Origin: an uncultured Draconibacterium sp.
Lineage (GTDB): Bacteria > Bacteroidota > Bacteroidia > Bacteroidales > Prolixibacteraceae
Assembly (NCBI RefSeq): GCF_963675585.1
Contig: NZ_OY776414.1
Span: 2,521,001-2,585,000, forward strand
Direction: 5' to 3'
DNA length: 64,000 nt
The position numbers and the translations under genes are program-made. Positions within the stretch are counted from its first letter, which is position 1, and every line of letters starts with the position of its first letter. The notes beneath the pieces were generated by a model. It had not been told where the DNA came from. It was given only the letters and a program-made list of their open reading frames with translations, and ran no database searches. Below are positions 1 to 6,152 of this stretch, piece after piece.

Positions 1-626
1 GGATTGATGGTCTGGCATCGGGTCTTTCAATGCTGGCTGCTACTGTTTTTGGCACCTGGTTTTATATCAGTGGCAACTATCAACTATCGATAATGTCTTT
101 TGCTCTTGTGGGCAGTGTATCCGCGTTTTTCCTTTACAATGTATTTGGCAATACCAATAAACTATTTATGGGAGATACAGGTTCATTGATTATTGGCACT
201 ATCATTTCAATATTAGTCATAAAATTTAATGAGCTTAATATTAGCCAACAAACATTATTTTACATTGGTGCTGCACCGTCTGTTTCGTTTGCTATCATTA
301 TTGTTCCGCTGATCGATACGCTACGGGTGATGTCGATCCGAATCAGACAAAAACGTTCACCGTTTTCTCCGGACAACAATCATATCCATCATCGGTTGCT
401 GACTCTGATCCCCAATCACCTAAAAGTTACTTTAATAATCGTTACAGTAAATGTAATGTTAATTGCAGTAGCACTTCTTTTTAACCATATTGGACTTAAT
501 GTCAACATTCAAATGGTTTGTATTTTCTTATTGGGAGTCGCTTTATCGTTTGTTCCTTCCATACTGATTAAGCACAAATCAATTAAGAAAACGACCAAAG
601 CAAAGATCGAGTACTCGAAGTTGTAA
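1..626 (+). CDS. Undecaprenyl-phosphate sugar-1-phosphate transferase (WecA/MraY family), 3' part
   Basis: The reading frame is already open at base 3, so the N-terminus lies outside the window; about 207 residues are visible. The first residues read IDGLASGLS, matching the conserved Asp-Gly-Leu active-site segment of the polyprenyl-phosphate N-acetylhexosamine-1-phosphate transferases. Further on are FMGDTGS and NNHIHHRLL, the MGDxGS and HxHHR motifs of the WecA subgroup. Several hydrophobic segments fit an integral inner-membrane enzyme. The family moves a sugar-1-phosphate onto undecaprenyl phosphate to start O-antigen, capsule or teichoic-type glycans. The HIHHR motif favours a WecA-like enzyme over MraY. 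The exact sugar cannot be read from the sequence. Confidence 0.88.
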   Translation, partial: IDGLASGLSMLAATVFGTWFYISGNYQLSIMSFALVGSVSAFFLYNVFGNTNKLFMGDTGSLIIGTIISILVIKFNELNISQQTLFYIGAAPSVSFAIIIVPLIDTLRVMSIRIRQKRSPFSPDNNHIHHRLLTLIPNHLKVTLIIVTVNVMLIAVALLFNHIGLNVNIQMVCIFLLGVALSFVPSILIKHKSIKKTTKAKIEYSKL

Positions 627-700
627 AGCATTCACATGGGGTAACATTCATTTGTCGATTCAGATTTCTTTCATAAAATCTTACTTCAGGCAATAACGTC

Positions 701-745
701 CGGATTTTAAAAGGACGGTGAATTAGGGATTACCCTTAAAATCCG
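701..745. repeat. Inverted repeat, 10-bp arms
   Basis: CGGATTTTAA at 701-710 is the exact reverse complement of TTAAAATCCG at 736-745. A second small hairpin, GGG-ATTA-CCC, lies inside at 726-735. There is no T-run after it, so it is not an obvious intrinsic terminator of the upstream gene. Confidence 0.6.
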
Positions 746-854
746 ATGGATTTCAATTTTTTATGCAATTATTTTCGCTACTATTCTGGCCCGAAATATA
801 AATTAATCATCGAATAGATTGTTTAAAAGTGGTGCTTTCTTTCCTGCCGGAGGC

Positions 855-906
855 CATACTATTTGGCTTCCTGCCCGTTCGGTCAGACGGGGATCCCAAT
901 AGTATG
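855..906. repeat. Long hairpin with nested stem
   Basis: CATACTATTTGG (855-866) pairs with CCCAATAGTATG (895-906) over 11 base pairs with a single bulged T at 864. CCCGT (874-878) pairs with ACGGG (887-891) inside it. Two stacked stems on one axis look like a folded RNA or a repeat unit rather than chance. Confidence 0.6.
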
Positions 907-1140
907 CACAAAGATCAAGGCTTCTTTTGTCCTTCACACATCATCTTTACAAAACCTAACTTCGGACGGGTGATCTTCTCACACGTTCGAAGCTTCCCGC
1001 TCTCAGTAAGGCTTTGTTTTGATTCAGCGCTTGATCAAAAGAGGCCAACTCACGACCGGATGTTATAAAATATTGCATGGTTTGTAGCCCGCAAGTCCGC
1101 CTTCAGGAAAATGCGTTAAGAAATTTTGGGAATGCAGCGT

Positions 1141-1205
1141 TAAAAAAGAAAAGCTGTTTGACACTGACCGGAAGAATGGAGTGTCAGTGGAGTTCTTTTC
1201 TTTTA
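1141..1205. repeat. Extended stem-loop
   Basis: CACTGAC at 1162-1168 pairs exactly with GTCAGTG at 1183-1189. The A-rich arm at 1141-1153 and CTTTTCTTTTA at 1195-1205 can extend the stem with small internal loops. It is followed directly by further short palindromes (for example around 1207-1232). Confidence 0.5.
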
Positions 1206-1390
1206 GCGGAGTTCGCTAAATTTTAGCAATTTTCATGTCAGCGGTGGCATTTTTGCTGACTTTTTTTGCTGAAGAAAAAAGTTAGTCGCAGCGTAGCGAG
1301 AAAAATGTTTTATCCAGGTGAATTAATAATTCCTCCACCGGCGTTTAAATGTGATCCTGAATTAGAAGGAGAATTCCGTATAAAATAAAA

Positions 1391-1426
1391 TAAAAAAAAA
1401 GCCCTTCATCATTTGATGAAAGGCTT
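1391..1426 (-). terminator. Rho-independent terminator of the tRNA-Thr/Tyr unit
   Basis: On the minus strand AAGCCTTTCATCA and TGATGAAGGGCTT form a stem around a three-base loop and run straight into a stretch of T residues. It lies about 10 bases beyond the 3' end of tRNA-Tyr. Confidence 0.85.
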
Positions 1427-1435
1427 TCGGGATTG

Positions 1436-1517
1436 TGGGAAGAGCAGGATTCGAACCTACGAAGGCTGAGCCAACAGATTTACAGTCTGCCCCGTTTGAC
1501 CGCTTCGGTATCTTCCC
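1436..1517 (-). tRNA. tRNA-Tyr (anticodon GTA)
   Basis: Reading the minus strand, the acceptor arm GGGAAGA pairs with TCTTCCC, followed by discriminator A. The anticodon loop reads CTGTAAA, giving GTA. The T-arm contains GGTTCGAATCC. The 82-base length with an enlarged variable region fits a class II tRNA-Tyr. No CCA is encoded. It is the second tRNA of a two-gene unit. Confidence 0.93.
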
Positions 1518-1530
1518 AATATTTTTATAG

Positions 1531-1604
1531 AGCCGAATCCCAGATTCGAACTGGGGACCCCGAGATTACAAATCACGTGCTCTGGCCAACTGAGCTAATT
1601 CGGC
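1531..1604 (-). tRNA. tRNA-Thr (anticodon TGT)
   Basis: On the minus strand the acceptor GCCGAAT pairs with ATTCGGC, the D-arm is GCTC/GAGC, and the anticodon loop TTTGTAA gives TGT. The T-arm is CCCAG-TTCGAAT-CTGGG. Length is 74 bases and no CCA is encoded. The anticodon stem CGTGA/TCTCG has a U-U pair at its middle position. It lies 13 bases upstream of tRNA-Tyr and is probably co-transcribed with it. Confidence 0.92.
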
Positions 1605-1660
1605 TTAATATTGTTATCAGTTTTTTTTTAGAACGTTTGCTTTTTTCATTTCAGCGGCTG

Positions 1661-1692
1661 CAAAGGAAATAATTATTTCTAATTCTGCAAAA
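1661..1692 (-). promoter_or_regulatory. Promoter of the tRNA-Thr/Tyr unit
   Basis: On the minus strand TTTTG (1692-1688) is followed after exactly 19 bases by TTCCTTTG (1668-1661). This is one base away from the Bacteroidota primary-sigma consensus TTTG-N19-TAnnTTTG. It sits 56 bases upstream of tRNA-Thr. Confidence 0.6.
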
Positions 1693-1747
1693 CTTTTATT
1701 CAACTTTTTTACCACTTTTTTTTAGAACGTTTTCTTTTCGAAAAAAG

Positions 1748-1846
1748 TGGGTAAGCTACCTGTGTCGCACCGCTCAACCACCTACCCTTGCTGCCTTCCG
1801 ACCCTGGGGGGATTCAGCAGGAGCTGGTCGCACAGGACTTACCCGG
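1748..1846 (-). ncRNA. ffs: Bacterial small signal recognition particle RNA (4.5S RNA)
   Basis: On the minus strand the transcript begins with GGGTAAG, which pairs with CTTACCC at its other end, giving the closed rod typical of 4.5S RNA. The apical region carries the conserved SRP54 (Ffh)-binding segment GGTCGGAAGGCAGCAAGGG. Length is about 100 bases. It works with Ffh in co-translational targeting of membrane proteins. The terminal stem runs directly into six T residues on the minus strand (1746-1741), so the RNA seems to act as its own terminator. Exact ends are inferred from this stem and the promoter. Confidence 0.92.
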
Positions 1847-1849
1847 CGA

Positions 1850-1880
1850 CAAAAGTAGATATTTTTTCTTTCCCTCCAAA
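1850..1880 (-). promoter_or_regulatory. Consensus promoter of SRP RNA
   Basis: On the minus strand TTTG (1880-1877), a 19-base spacer, then TACTTTTG (1857-1850) match the Bacteroidota consensus TTTG-N19-TAnnTTTG exactly. The predicted start of transcription falls at the first paired bases of the SRP RNA. Confidence 0.8.
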
Positions 1881-2113
1881 TAAAAAATTCAGATCGCGTA
1901 ATTTTAATACATCCATCCCTACTTATAAGTCTGAAAATGTGAATCTAATATGTGGTATTTTTTTTTATATTTTTATAATATTGTACTCGTTCAACAACAC
2001 CAATTATGAATTTTGAGAAAAAGCAAATACGTACTTTAGTATTCATATTATTCGCATACAAGAAAGCATTCAGAACTAAGCGCCAAAAGAGGCACGCAAT
2101 AAAAAAATAGAAT

Positions 2114-2121
2114 TATATTTG
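2114..2121 (+). promoter_or_regulatory. Candidate -7 element upstream of the DUF4199 gene
   Basis: TATATTTG matches TAnnTTTG and lies 30 bases before the ATG at 2151. No TTTG is found at the expected 19-20 base distance upstream, so support is partial. Confidence 0.35.
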
Positions 2122-2150
2122 TCCAACCTTTTTCTAAAAAACAAACTATT

Positions 2151-2678
2151 ATGGAAGAAAAACCTGTTTCATTAATGAAATCATCCCTTATGTACGGGAT
2201 TTATTTAGGTATTGTATCAATATTACTATCTGTTATACTCTATGTATTCGGATTTACTTTTGAAAAATGGGTTCAATACACCTCATATCCTATTCTTATC
2301 GGAGGTATCGTTTTGGCTCAGCTTGCATACCGAAAACTACTGGGTGGAGAAATGACCTATGGTCAGGCAATTGGCGTAGGTACTATGACTGTTATTTTCT
2401 CCGGAGTATTATCTGCTGTTTATACTTTCCTTTTATATACTGTTATCGATCCTTCCTTGCTGGATCAAATGAAGTTGTTCACAGAGCAACAAATAGTTGA
2501 GCAGGGTAAAGTTCCTGAAGAACAACTTGATATGGTGGTTGAAATGATGACAAAATTTCAAAAACCATGGATTCTAACCGTCTCTGTAATATTTATGAGT
2601 GGGTTAATGGGATTGATATTTAGTTTGATTACCGGCATTTTTACAAAAAAGAACCCAAGTGACGAAGTACCTGCATAG
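2151..2678 (+). CDS. DUF4199-family integral membrane protein
   Basis: A 175-residue protein with four predicted membrane helices near residues 12-32, 45-62, 72-97 and 142-165, and a charged, Gln/Glu-rich loop between helices 3 and 4. The loop and helix pattern resembles the Bacteroidota DUF4199 family, whose function is unknown. The gene ends 29 bases before a DPM-like glycosyltransferase on the same strand. From what I know of the phylum this pairing recurs, which suggests a link to lipid-linked glycan work at the inner membrane; that link is inference. Confidence 0.75.
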   Translation: MEEKPVSLMKSSLMYGIYLGIVSILLSVILYVFGFTFEKWVQYTSYPILIGGIVLAQLAYRKLLGGEMTYGQAIGVGTMTVIFSGVLSAVYTFLLYTVIDPSLLDQMKLFTEQQIVEQGKVPEEQLDMVVEMMTKFQKPWILTVSVIFMSGLMGLIFSLITGIFTKKNPSDEVPA

Positions 2679-2707
2679 GCGCTTCACAAAATATTTTAAA
2701 CACGTTT

Positions 2708-3664
2708 ATGGATATTTCCGTAGTTGTACCTCTATTTAACGAGGAGGAGTCGATTCCTGAATTGACTGCCTGGATAAAAAAAGTAATGGAGAAAAATAAT
2801 TTCAGCTATGAAATTATGATGATCGATGATGGAAGTCGCGATAGTTCGTGGGAAATCATCGAAAAATTACAAAACGACAATCCACTAATAAAAGGAATAA
2901 AATTCAGGCGCAATTACGGAAAATCAGCTGCTCTTTTTTGTGGTTTCGAAGCCGCCAAAGGTGATGTTGTAATTACCATGGATGCCGACCTGCAGGACAG
3001 TCCCGATGAAATTCCGGAATTGTACAGAATGATTAAAGAGGATGGTTTCGACCTGGTTTCGGGGTGGAAGAAAAAACGATTCGATCCTGTTTTCACGAAA
3101 AACATACCCAGTAAACTTTACAACTGGACTGTTCGCCGGATGACGGGCATTAAACTGCACGATATGAACTGCGGGTTAAAAGCCTATCGGAAAAATGTGA
3201 TAAAAAGCATTGAAGTTTATGGCGAAATGCACCGCTATATTCCGGTGCTTGCCAAATGGGCCGGTTACAAAAACATTGGAGAAAAAGTAGTTGTACATGC
3301 CGAGCGTAAATACGGTGTTACCAAATTTGGCCTCGAACGTTTTGTGCGCGGCCCGCTCGATTTAATGTCGGTTACTTTTATTTCGCGCTTTGTAAAACGC
3401 CCAATGCACTTTTTTGGAATTTTAGGTGCCCTCATCTTTTTTGTAGGGCTTTTGGCTGCAGCTTATCTGGGAGTACAAAAAATAATTCAGCTTAATCATG
3501 GAATTACAGGGCATCTGATTACAGACAGTCCCTACTTTTACATTGCGCTCACTTCAATGATTATTGGAGCACAATTTTTTATGGGAGGCTTCCTTGGAGA
3601 ATTGGTTTCGCGCAGTTCGAGCGAACGTAACAAATACCAAATTGAAGTAAAAACTTTCAAATAG
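2708..3664 (+). CDS. Family 2 glycosyltransferase, polyprenol-phosphate (DPM1/GtrB-like) type
   Basis: The 318-residue protein opens with the GT-A fold signature VVVPLFNEEESIPEL and has the nucleotide-sugar aspartates in MMIDDGSRD (near 38-45) and MDADLQD (91-97). SGWKKKRFDP and KYGVTKFGLERF follow, as in dolichol/undecaprenyl-phosphate mannosyl- or glucosyltransferases. Two C-terminal membrane helices (about 232-258 and 276-299) are like those of GtrB and YkcC. The expected reaction moves a hexose from an NDP-sugar to undecaprenyl phosphate at the cytoplasmic face. The sugar is unknown. It lies between DUF4199 and another membrane protein with short gaps, so an operon is likely. Confidence 0.88.
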   Translation: MDISVVVPLFNEEESIPELTAWIKKVMEKNNFSYEIMMIDDGSRDSSWEIIEKLQNDNPLIKGIKFRRNYGKSAALFCGFEAAKGDVVITMDADLQDSPDEIPELYRMIKEDGFDLVSGWKKKRFDPVFTKNIPSKLYNWTVRRMTGIKLHDMNCGLKAYRKNVIKSIEVYGEMHRYIPVLAKWAGYKNIGEKVVVHAERKYGVTKFGLERFVRGPLDLMSVTFISRFVKRPMHFFGILGALIFFVGLLAAAYLGVQKIIQLNHGITGHLITDSPYFYIALTSMIIGAQFFMGGFLGELVSRSSSERNKYQIEVKTFK

Positions 3665-3677
3665 TACCAGAACTTCC

Positions 3678-4529
3678 ATGGAGCAAAAGGAAATCCATTT
3701 TCGTAAAAAAAGAGAACTAGGCGTAATTATCTCAGATTCTTTTCAATTTTTAAAACAGGAAATCAAACCCATATCAAAACTGATTTTGGTTTACGTTTTA
3801 CCATTTGTAATTCTTTACGCTTTCGGACAAGTCTATTTTCAAAAAAATGTGCTGAGTGCAATTGACCTTACAAATCAGGAAAAACTAATGGAAAATATTG
3901 GGCCTTTTTACCGCAATGTTTTTTTGTTTTTGTTTTTCGGACTATTTATCCAATCCTTACTGGCAGGTACATTTTACACGTATATTGAAGCTTATGTAAA
4001 AAATGGAAAACAAAATATCGTTTTAACCGATATCAGTTCTAAATTTTTCTCAAATAGCTTACTCGCGCTTGGAGCCAACTTTGTTTTTTTTACAATTGGT
4101 TTTTTGGGAGTTATGATGTGTGTTCTACCTGGAATTTATTTTGCAAATACTTTTTCGCTTCTGCTCTTTATTTTCATTTTCGAGAAAAAAGGGCTGGGCG
4201 ATGCTTTGTCAAAATCGTGGAAACTGGTAAACACACAATGGTGGAACACTTTTGTATTAAATCTTTTAGCCATTATTTTACTTTGGGTTGTAAGTATGGT
4301 TATGTCTGTTCCGACAATGATTCTGGGCATTTCGAACAGTATGTTTTCAAGCAATCCATTGTCACCGGCAAACTATCCCGATTGGTACTGGATTTTAACC
4401 GGCGTTTCGGCTATTATCAGCACTTTGCTAATGATTGTTCCCTTTACATTTCAGGCTTTCCAGTATTTCAATCTCGAAGAACGCGAAAATCCTTCCATTG
4501 ATTTCAGTAATCCAAACAGCATAGAATAA
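3678..4529 (+). CDS. Polytopic membrane protein of unknown function
   Basis: The protein has 283 residues and about six hydrophobic segments: near 33-50, 80-100, 128-150, 152-172, 188-215 and 245-268. The N-terminal tail is basic and the C-terminal tail polar. The overall pattern, with an amphipathic segment IISDSFQFLKQE before the first helix, recalls the YciC/DUF975-type membrane proteins, but I do not see a decisive motif. It starts 13 bases after the glycosyltransferase stop and probably belongs to the same operon. Confidence 0.7.
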   Translation: MEQKEIHFRKKRELGVIISDSFQFLKQEIKPISKLILVYVLPFVILYAFGQVYFQKNVLSAIDLTNQEKLMENIGPFYRNVFLFLFFGLFIQSLLAGTFYTYIEAYVKNGKQNIVLTDISSKFFSNSLLALGANFVFFTIGFLGVMMCVLPGIYFANTFSLLLFIFIFEKKGLGDALSKSWKLVNTQWWNTFVLNLLAIILLWVVSMVMSVPTMILGISNSMFSSNPLSPANYPDWYWILTGVSAIISTLLMIVPFTFQAFQYFNLEERENPSIDFSNPNSIE

Positions 4530-4560
4530 ACGCTGTATTTATTGTTCTCATCAGGTGCAG

Positions 4561-5199
4561 ATGAACAAATTTGATATATCCATACAAAAGTTTGATCAGT
4601 TTGCCTCTGAATATGCCACAAGATTCAAGAACATTGACGCTTATTCTAAACATTTCGAAAAGTTTTGTGAATTAACAAACCAACAAAACCCGGCTGTCCT
4701 GGAACTGGCTTGCGGGCCGGGAAATGTAACTAGGTATTTAAAACAGACATTCCATTCTCCACAAATTATTGCGATCGACCTGGCCCCTGCCATGATTAAA
4801 ATTGCACGAGAAAATGTAGAAGATGTGGATTTCAGAATAATGGATGTCAGGAATATACTGACTCTCGACCAACAATTTGATTGTATAATGTGTTCGTTTT
4901 GTTTGCCCTTTTTATCAAAGAACGATTCATTTAAATTAATTGCTGACTGTTCAAAAAAGCTAAAAAGTAACGGCGTTTTGTACATCAGTACAATGGAGGG
5001 AGACGAATCGAAAGCAGGTTTTGAATCAACCCGTTTTTCAGGTAACTCAAAAGTGTATTTCAATTACCACAAAAAAACAGATTTACAAAATGCACTTTTG
5101 CAAAATGGTTTTAAAACTGAATATACGATTGAGCAGGATTACGCAGAACAGGATGGCAGACTTACCACCGATTTGATTTTTATCGCAAAAAAAGTTTAA
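4561..5199 (+). CDS. Class I SAM-dependent methyltransferase
   Basis: From the ATG at 4561 the protein has 212 residues; a GTG two codons upstream is also in frame, but ATG is preferred. Motif I is VLELACGPGNVTRYL (about 46-60), the glycine-rich SAM loop. An acidic residue ends strand 2 (IIAIDLAPAMI) and FRIMDVRN follows as motif II. The sequence resembles the small Methyltransf_25/11-type enzymes that modify lipids, quinones or other small molecules. The substrate cannot be told. The next gene is about 150 bases away. Confidence 0.82.
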   Translation: MNKFDISIQKFDQFASEYATRFKNIDAYSKHFEKFCELTNQQNPAVLELACGPGNVTRYLKQTFHSPQIIAIDLAPAMIKIARENVEDVDFRIMDVRNILTLDQQFDCIMCSFCLPFLSKNDSFKLIADCSKKLKSNGVLYISTMEGDESKAGFESTRFSGNSKVYFNYHKKTDLQNALLQNGFKTEYTIEQDYAEQDGRLTTDLIFIAKKV

Positions 5200-5200
5200 G

Positions 5201-5249
5201 CCTTTCCTTCCCTCATCTCCTTCTTCCTGCTGTCTTCTTTCTCACTCAT
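5201..5249. repeat. Degenerate 7-base-period array
   Basis: Directly after the methyltransferase stop codon the sequence divides into seven heptads: CCTTTCC, TTCCCTC, ATCTCCT, TCTTCCT, GCTGTCT, TCTTTCT, CACTCAT. It is pyrimidine-rich and resembles the arrays at 6060-6150 and 18778-18847. Confidence 0.5.
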
Positions 5250-5350
5250 TTCGTCGTTACTTTTAAATTATTCTTTTCAAACTGTAACGAACGAAAGTTT
5301 CTTACGTCTTTACTTCAAACAATCGAATAATCATTTTTAGAGCCAGAAAC

Positions 5351-6049
5351 ATGATAAAAACAACCGACCTCACAAAAGTATTCCGTACCGATGAAATTGA
5401 AACCAGTGCTTTAAACAAGGTAAACCTGCATGTAAAAAAAGGTGAATTTGTGGCAATCATGGGTCCCTCGGGATGCGGAAAATCAACTCTTCTAAACATT
5501 ATCGGGCTTCTTGACAATCCATCGGGAGGAGAATATTATTTCGACGGGAAAAAAGTTGGGCAGCTAAAAGAGCGCAACCGCACAATATTGCGAAAAGGAA
5601 ACATTGGTTTTGTTTTCCAGAGTTTTAACCTGATTGATGAACTTAGTGTTTATGAAAACGTGGAACTCCCCTTAATTTATTTAAAGCTGAAAGCCCGCGA
5701 ACGGAAGGAAATGGTTGAAAAAGTGCTGGACCGAATGAAAATCGGGCACCGCAAAAAACATTTCCCGCAGCAACTTTCAGGAGGACAGCAACAACGTGTA
5801 GCCATTGCACGCGCAGTTGTGGCAAATCCAAAACTAATTTTAGCCGATGAGCCAACCGGAAATCTCGATTCAAAAAATGGCCTGGAGGTAATGAACCTTT
5901 TAACCGAACTTAACCAGGAAGGAACAACCATAGTAATGGTAACGCACTCCTTACGCGATTCGGAATATGCACACCGCATAATCAACCTTTTCGACGGAAT
6001 GGTGATTACCCAGGAAGTTAAAAAAGAACTCCGGGAAATACTTTTATAG
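5351..6049 (+). CDS. ABC transporter ATPase, LolD/MacB-type
   Basis: A 232-residue ATPase with Walker A GPSGCGKST (38-46), a Q-loop in VFQSFNLIDELSVYENV, signature LSGGQQQRVAIARA, Walker B LILADEPTGNLDS and an H-loop in VTHS. The short D-loop region and the DEPTGNLDS form are typical of the LolD/MacB/FtsE subgroup, which powers mechanotransmission rather than classical transport. It is followed after 103 bases by an FtsX-type permease, so the two probably form one complex acting on envelope lipoproteins, peptides or drugs. Confidence 0.92.
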   Translation: MIKTTDLTKVFRTDEIETSALNKVNLHVKKGEFVAIMGPSGCGKSTLLNIIGLLDNPSGGEYYFDGKKVGQLKERNRTILRKGNIGFVFQSFNLIDELSVYENVELPLIYLKLKARERKEMVEKVLDRMKIGHRKKHFPQQLSGGQQQRVAIARAVVANPKLILADEPTGNLDSKNGLEVMNLLTELNQEGTTIVMVTHSLRDSEYAHRIINLFDGMVITQEVKKELREILL

Positions 6050-6059
6050 TAAAACAAAA

Positions 6060-6150
6060 CTCAGAATTCAGCACTTTCCTCACTGAGCTCTGAACTTTAA
6101 ACGCTGAACTCTATACTCTGAACTCTATACTTTAAACTCATAACATTCAG
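6060..6150. repeat. Tandem 7-base-period array abutting the permease start codon
   Basis: The gap between the ABC ATPase and its permease is filled by 13 consecutive heptads of consensus CTCTGAA, including CTCAGAA, CTCTGAA, CTTTAAA, CGCTGAA, CTCTATA, CTCTGAA, CTCTATA, CTTTAAA and CTCATAA. A perfect 14-base duplication is at 6104-6131. The array ends two bases before the ATG at 6153. Confidence 0.85.
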
Positions 6151-6152
6151 TC

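Larger units (their letters stand above)
627..1390. other. Gene-free, hairpin-rich intergenic region
   Basis: About 760 bases lie between the WecA-like gene and the tRNA terminator with no convincing gene. An open frame at 829-1068 could encode 79 residues, but its composition is not protein-like and a long hairpin runs through it. At least four sizeable inverted repeats occur (701-745, 855-906, 1017-1040, 1141-1205). Local GC content around 840-1110 is higher than in the flanks. It could be a decayed mobile element, a dispersed repeat or a structured non-coding RNA. I cannot choose between these from this sequence alone. Confidence 0.6.

Noticed and set aside
829-1068. Open frame of 79 codons on the plus strand
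   Set aside because: It spans a long hairpin (855-906), has no start context and an atypical residue composition, and resembles no family I know.
1433-2016. Two open frames of 79 and 89 codons
   Set aside because: They lie across tRNA-Tyr/tRNA-Thr and SRP RNA on the opposite strand; the RNA genes explain the sequence.
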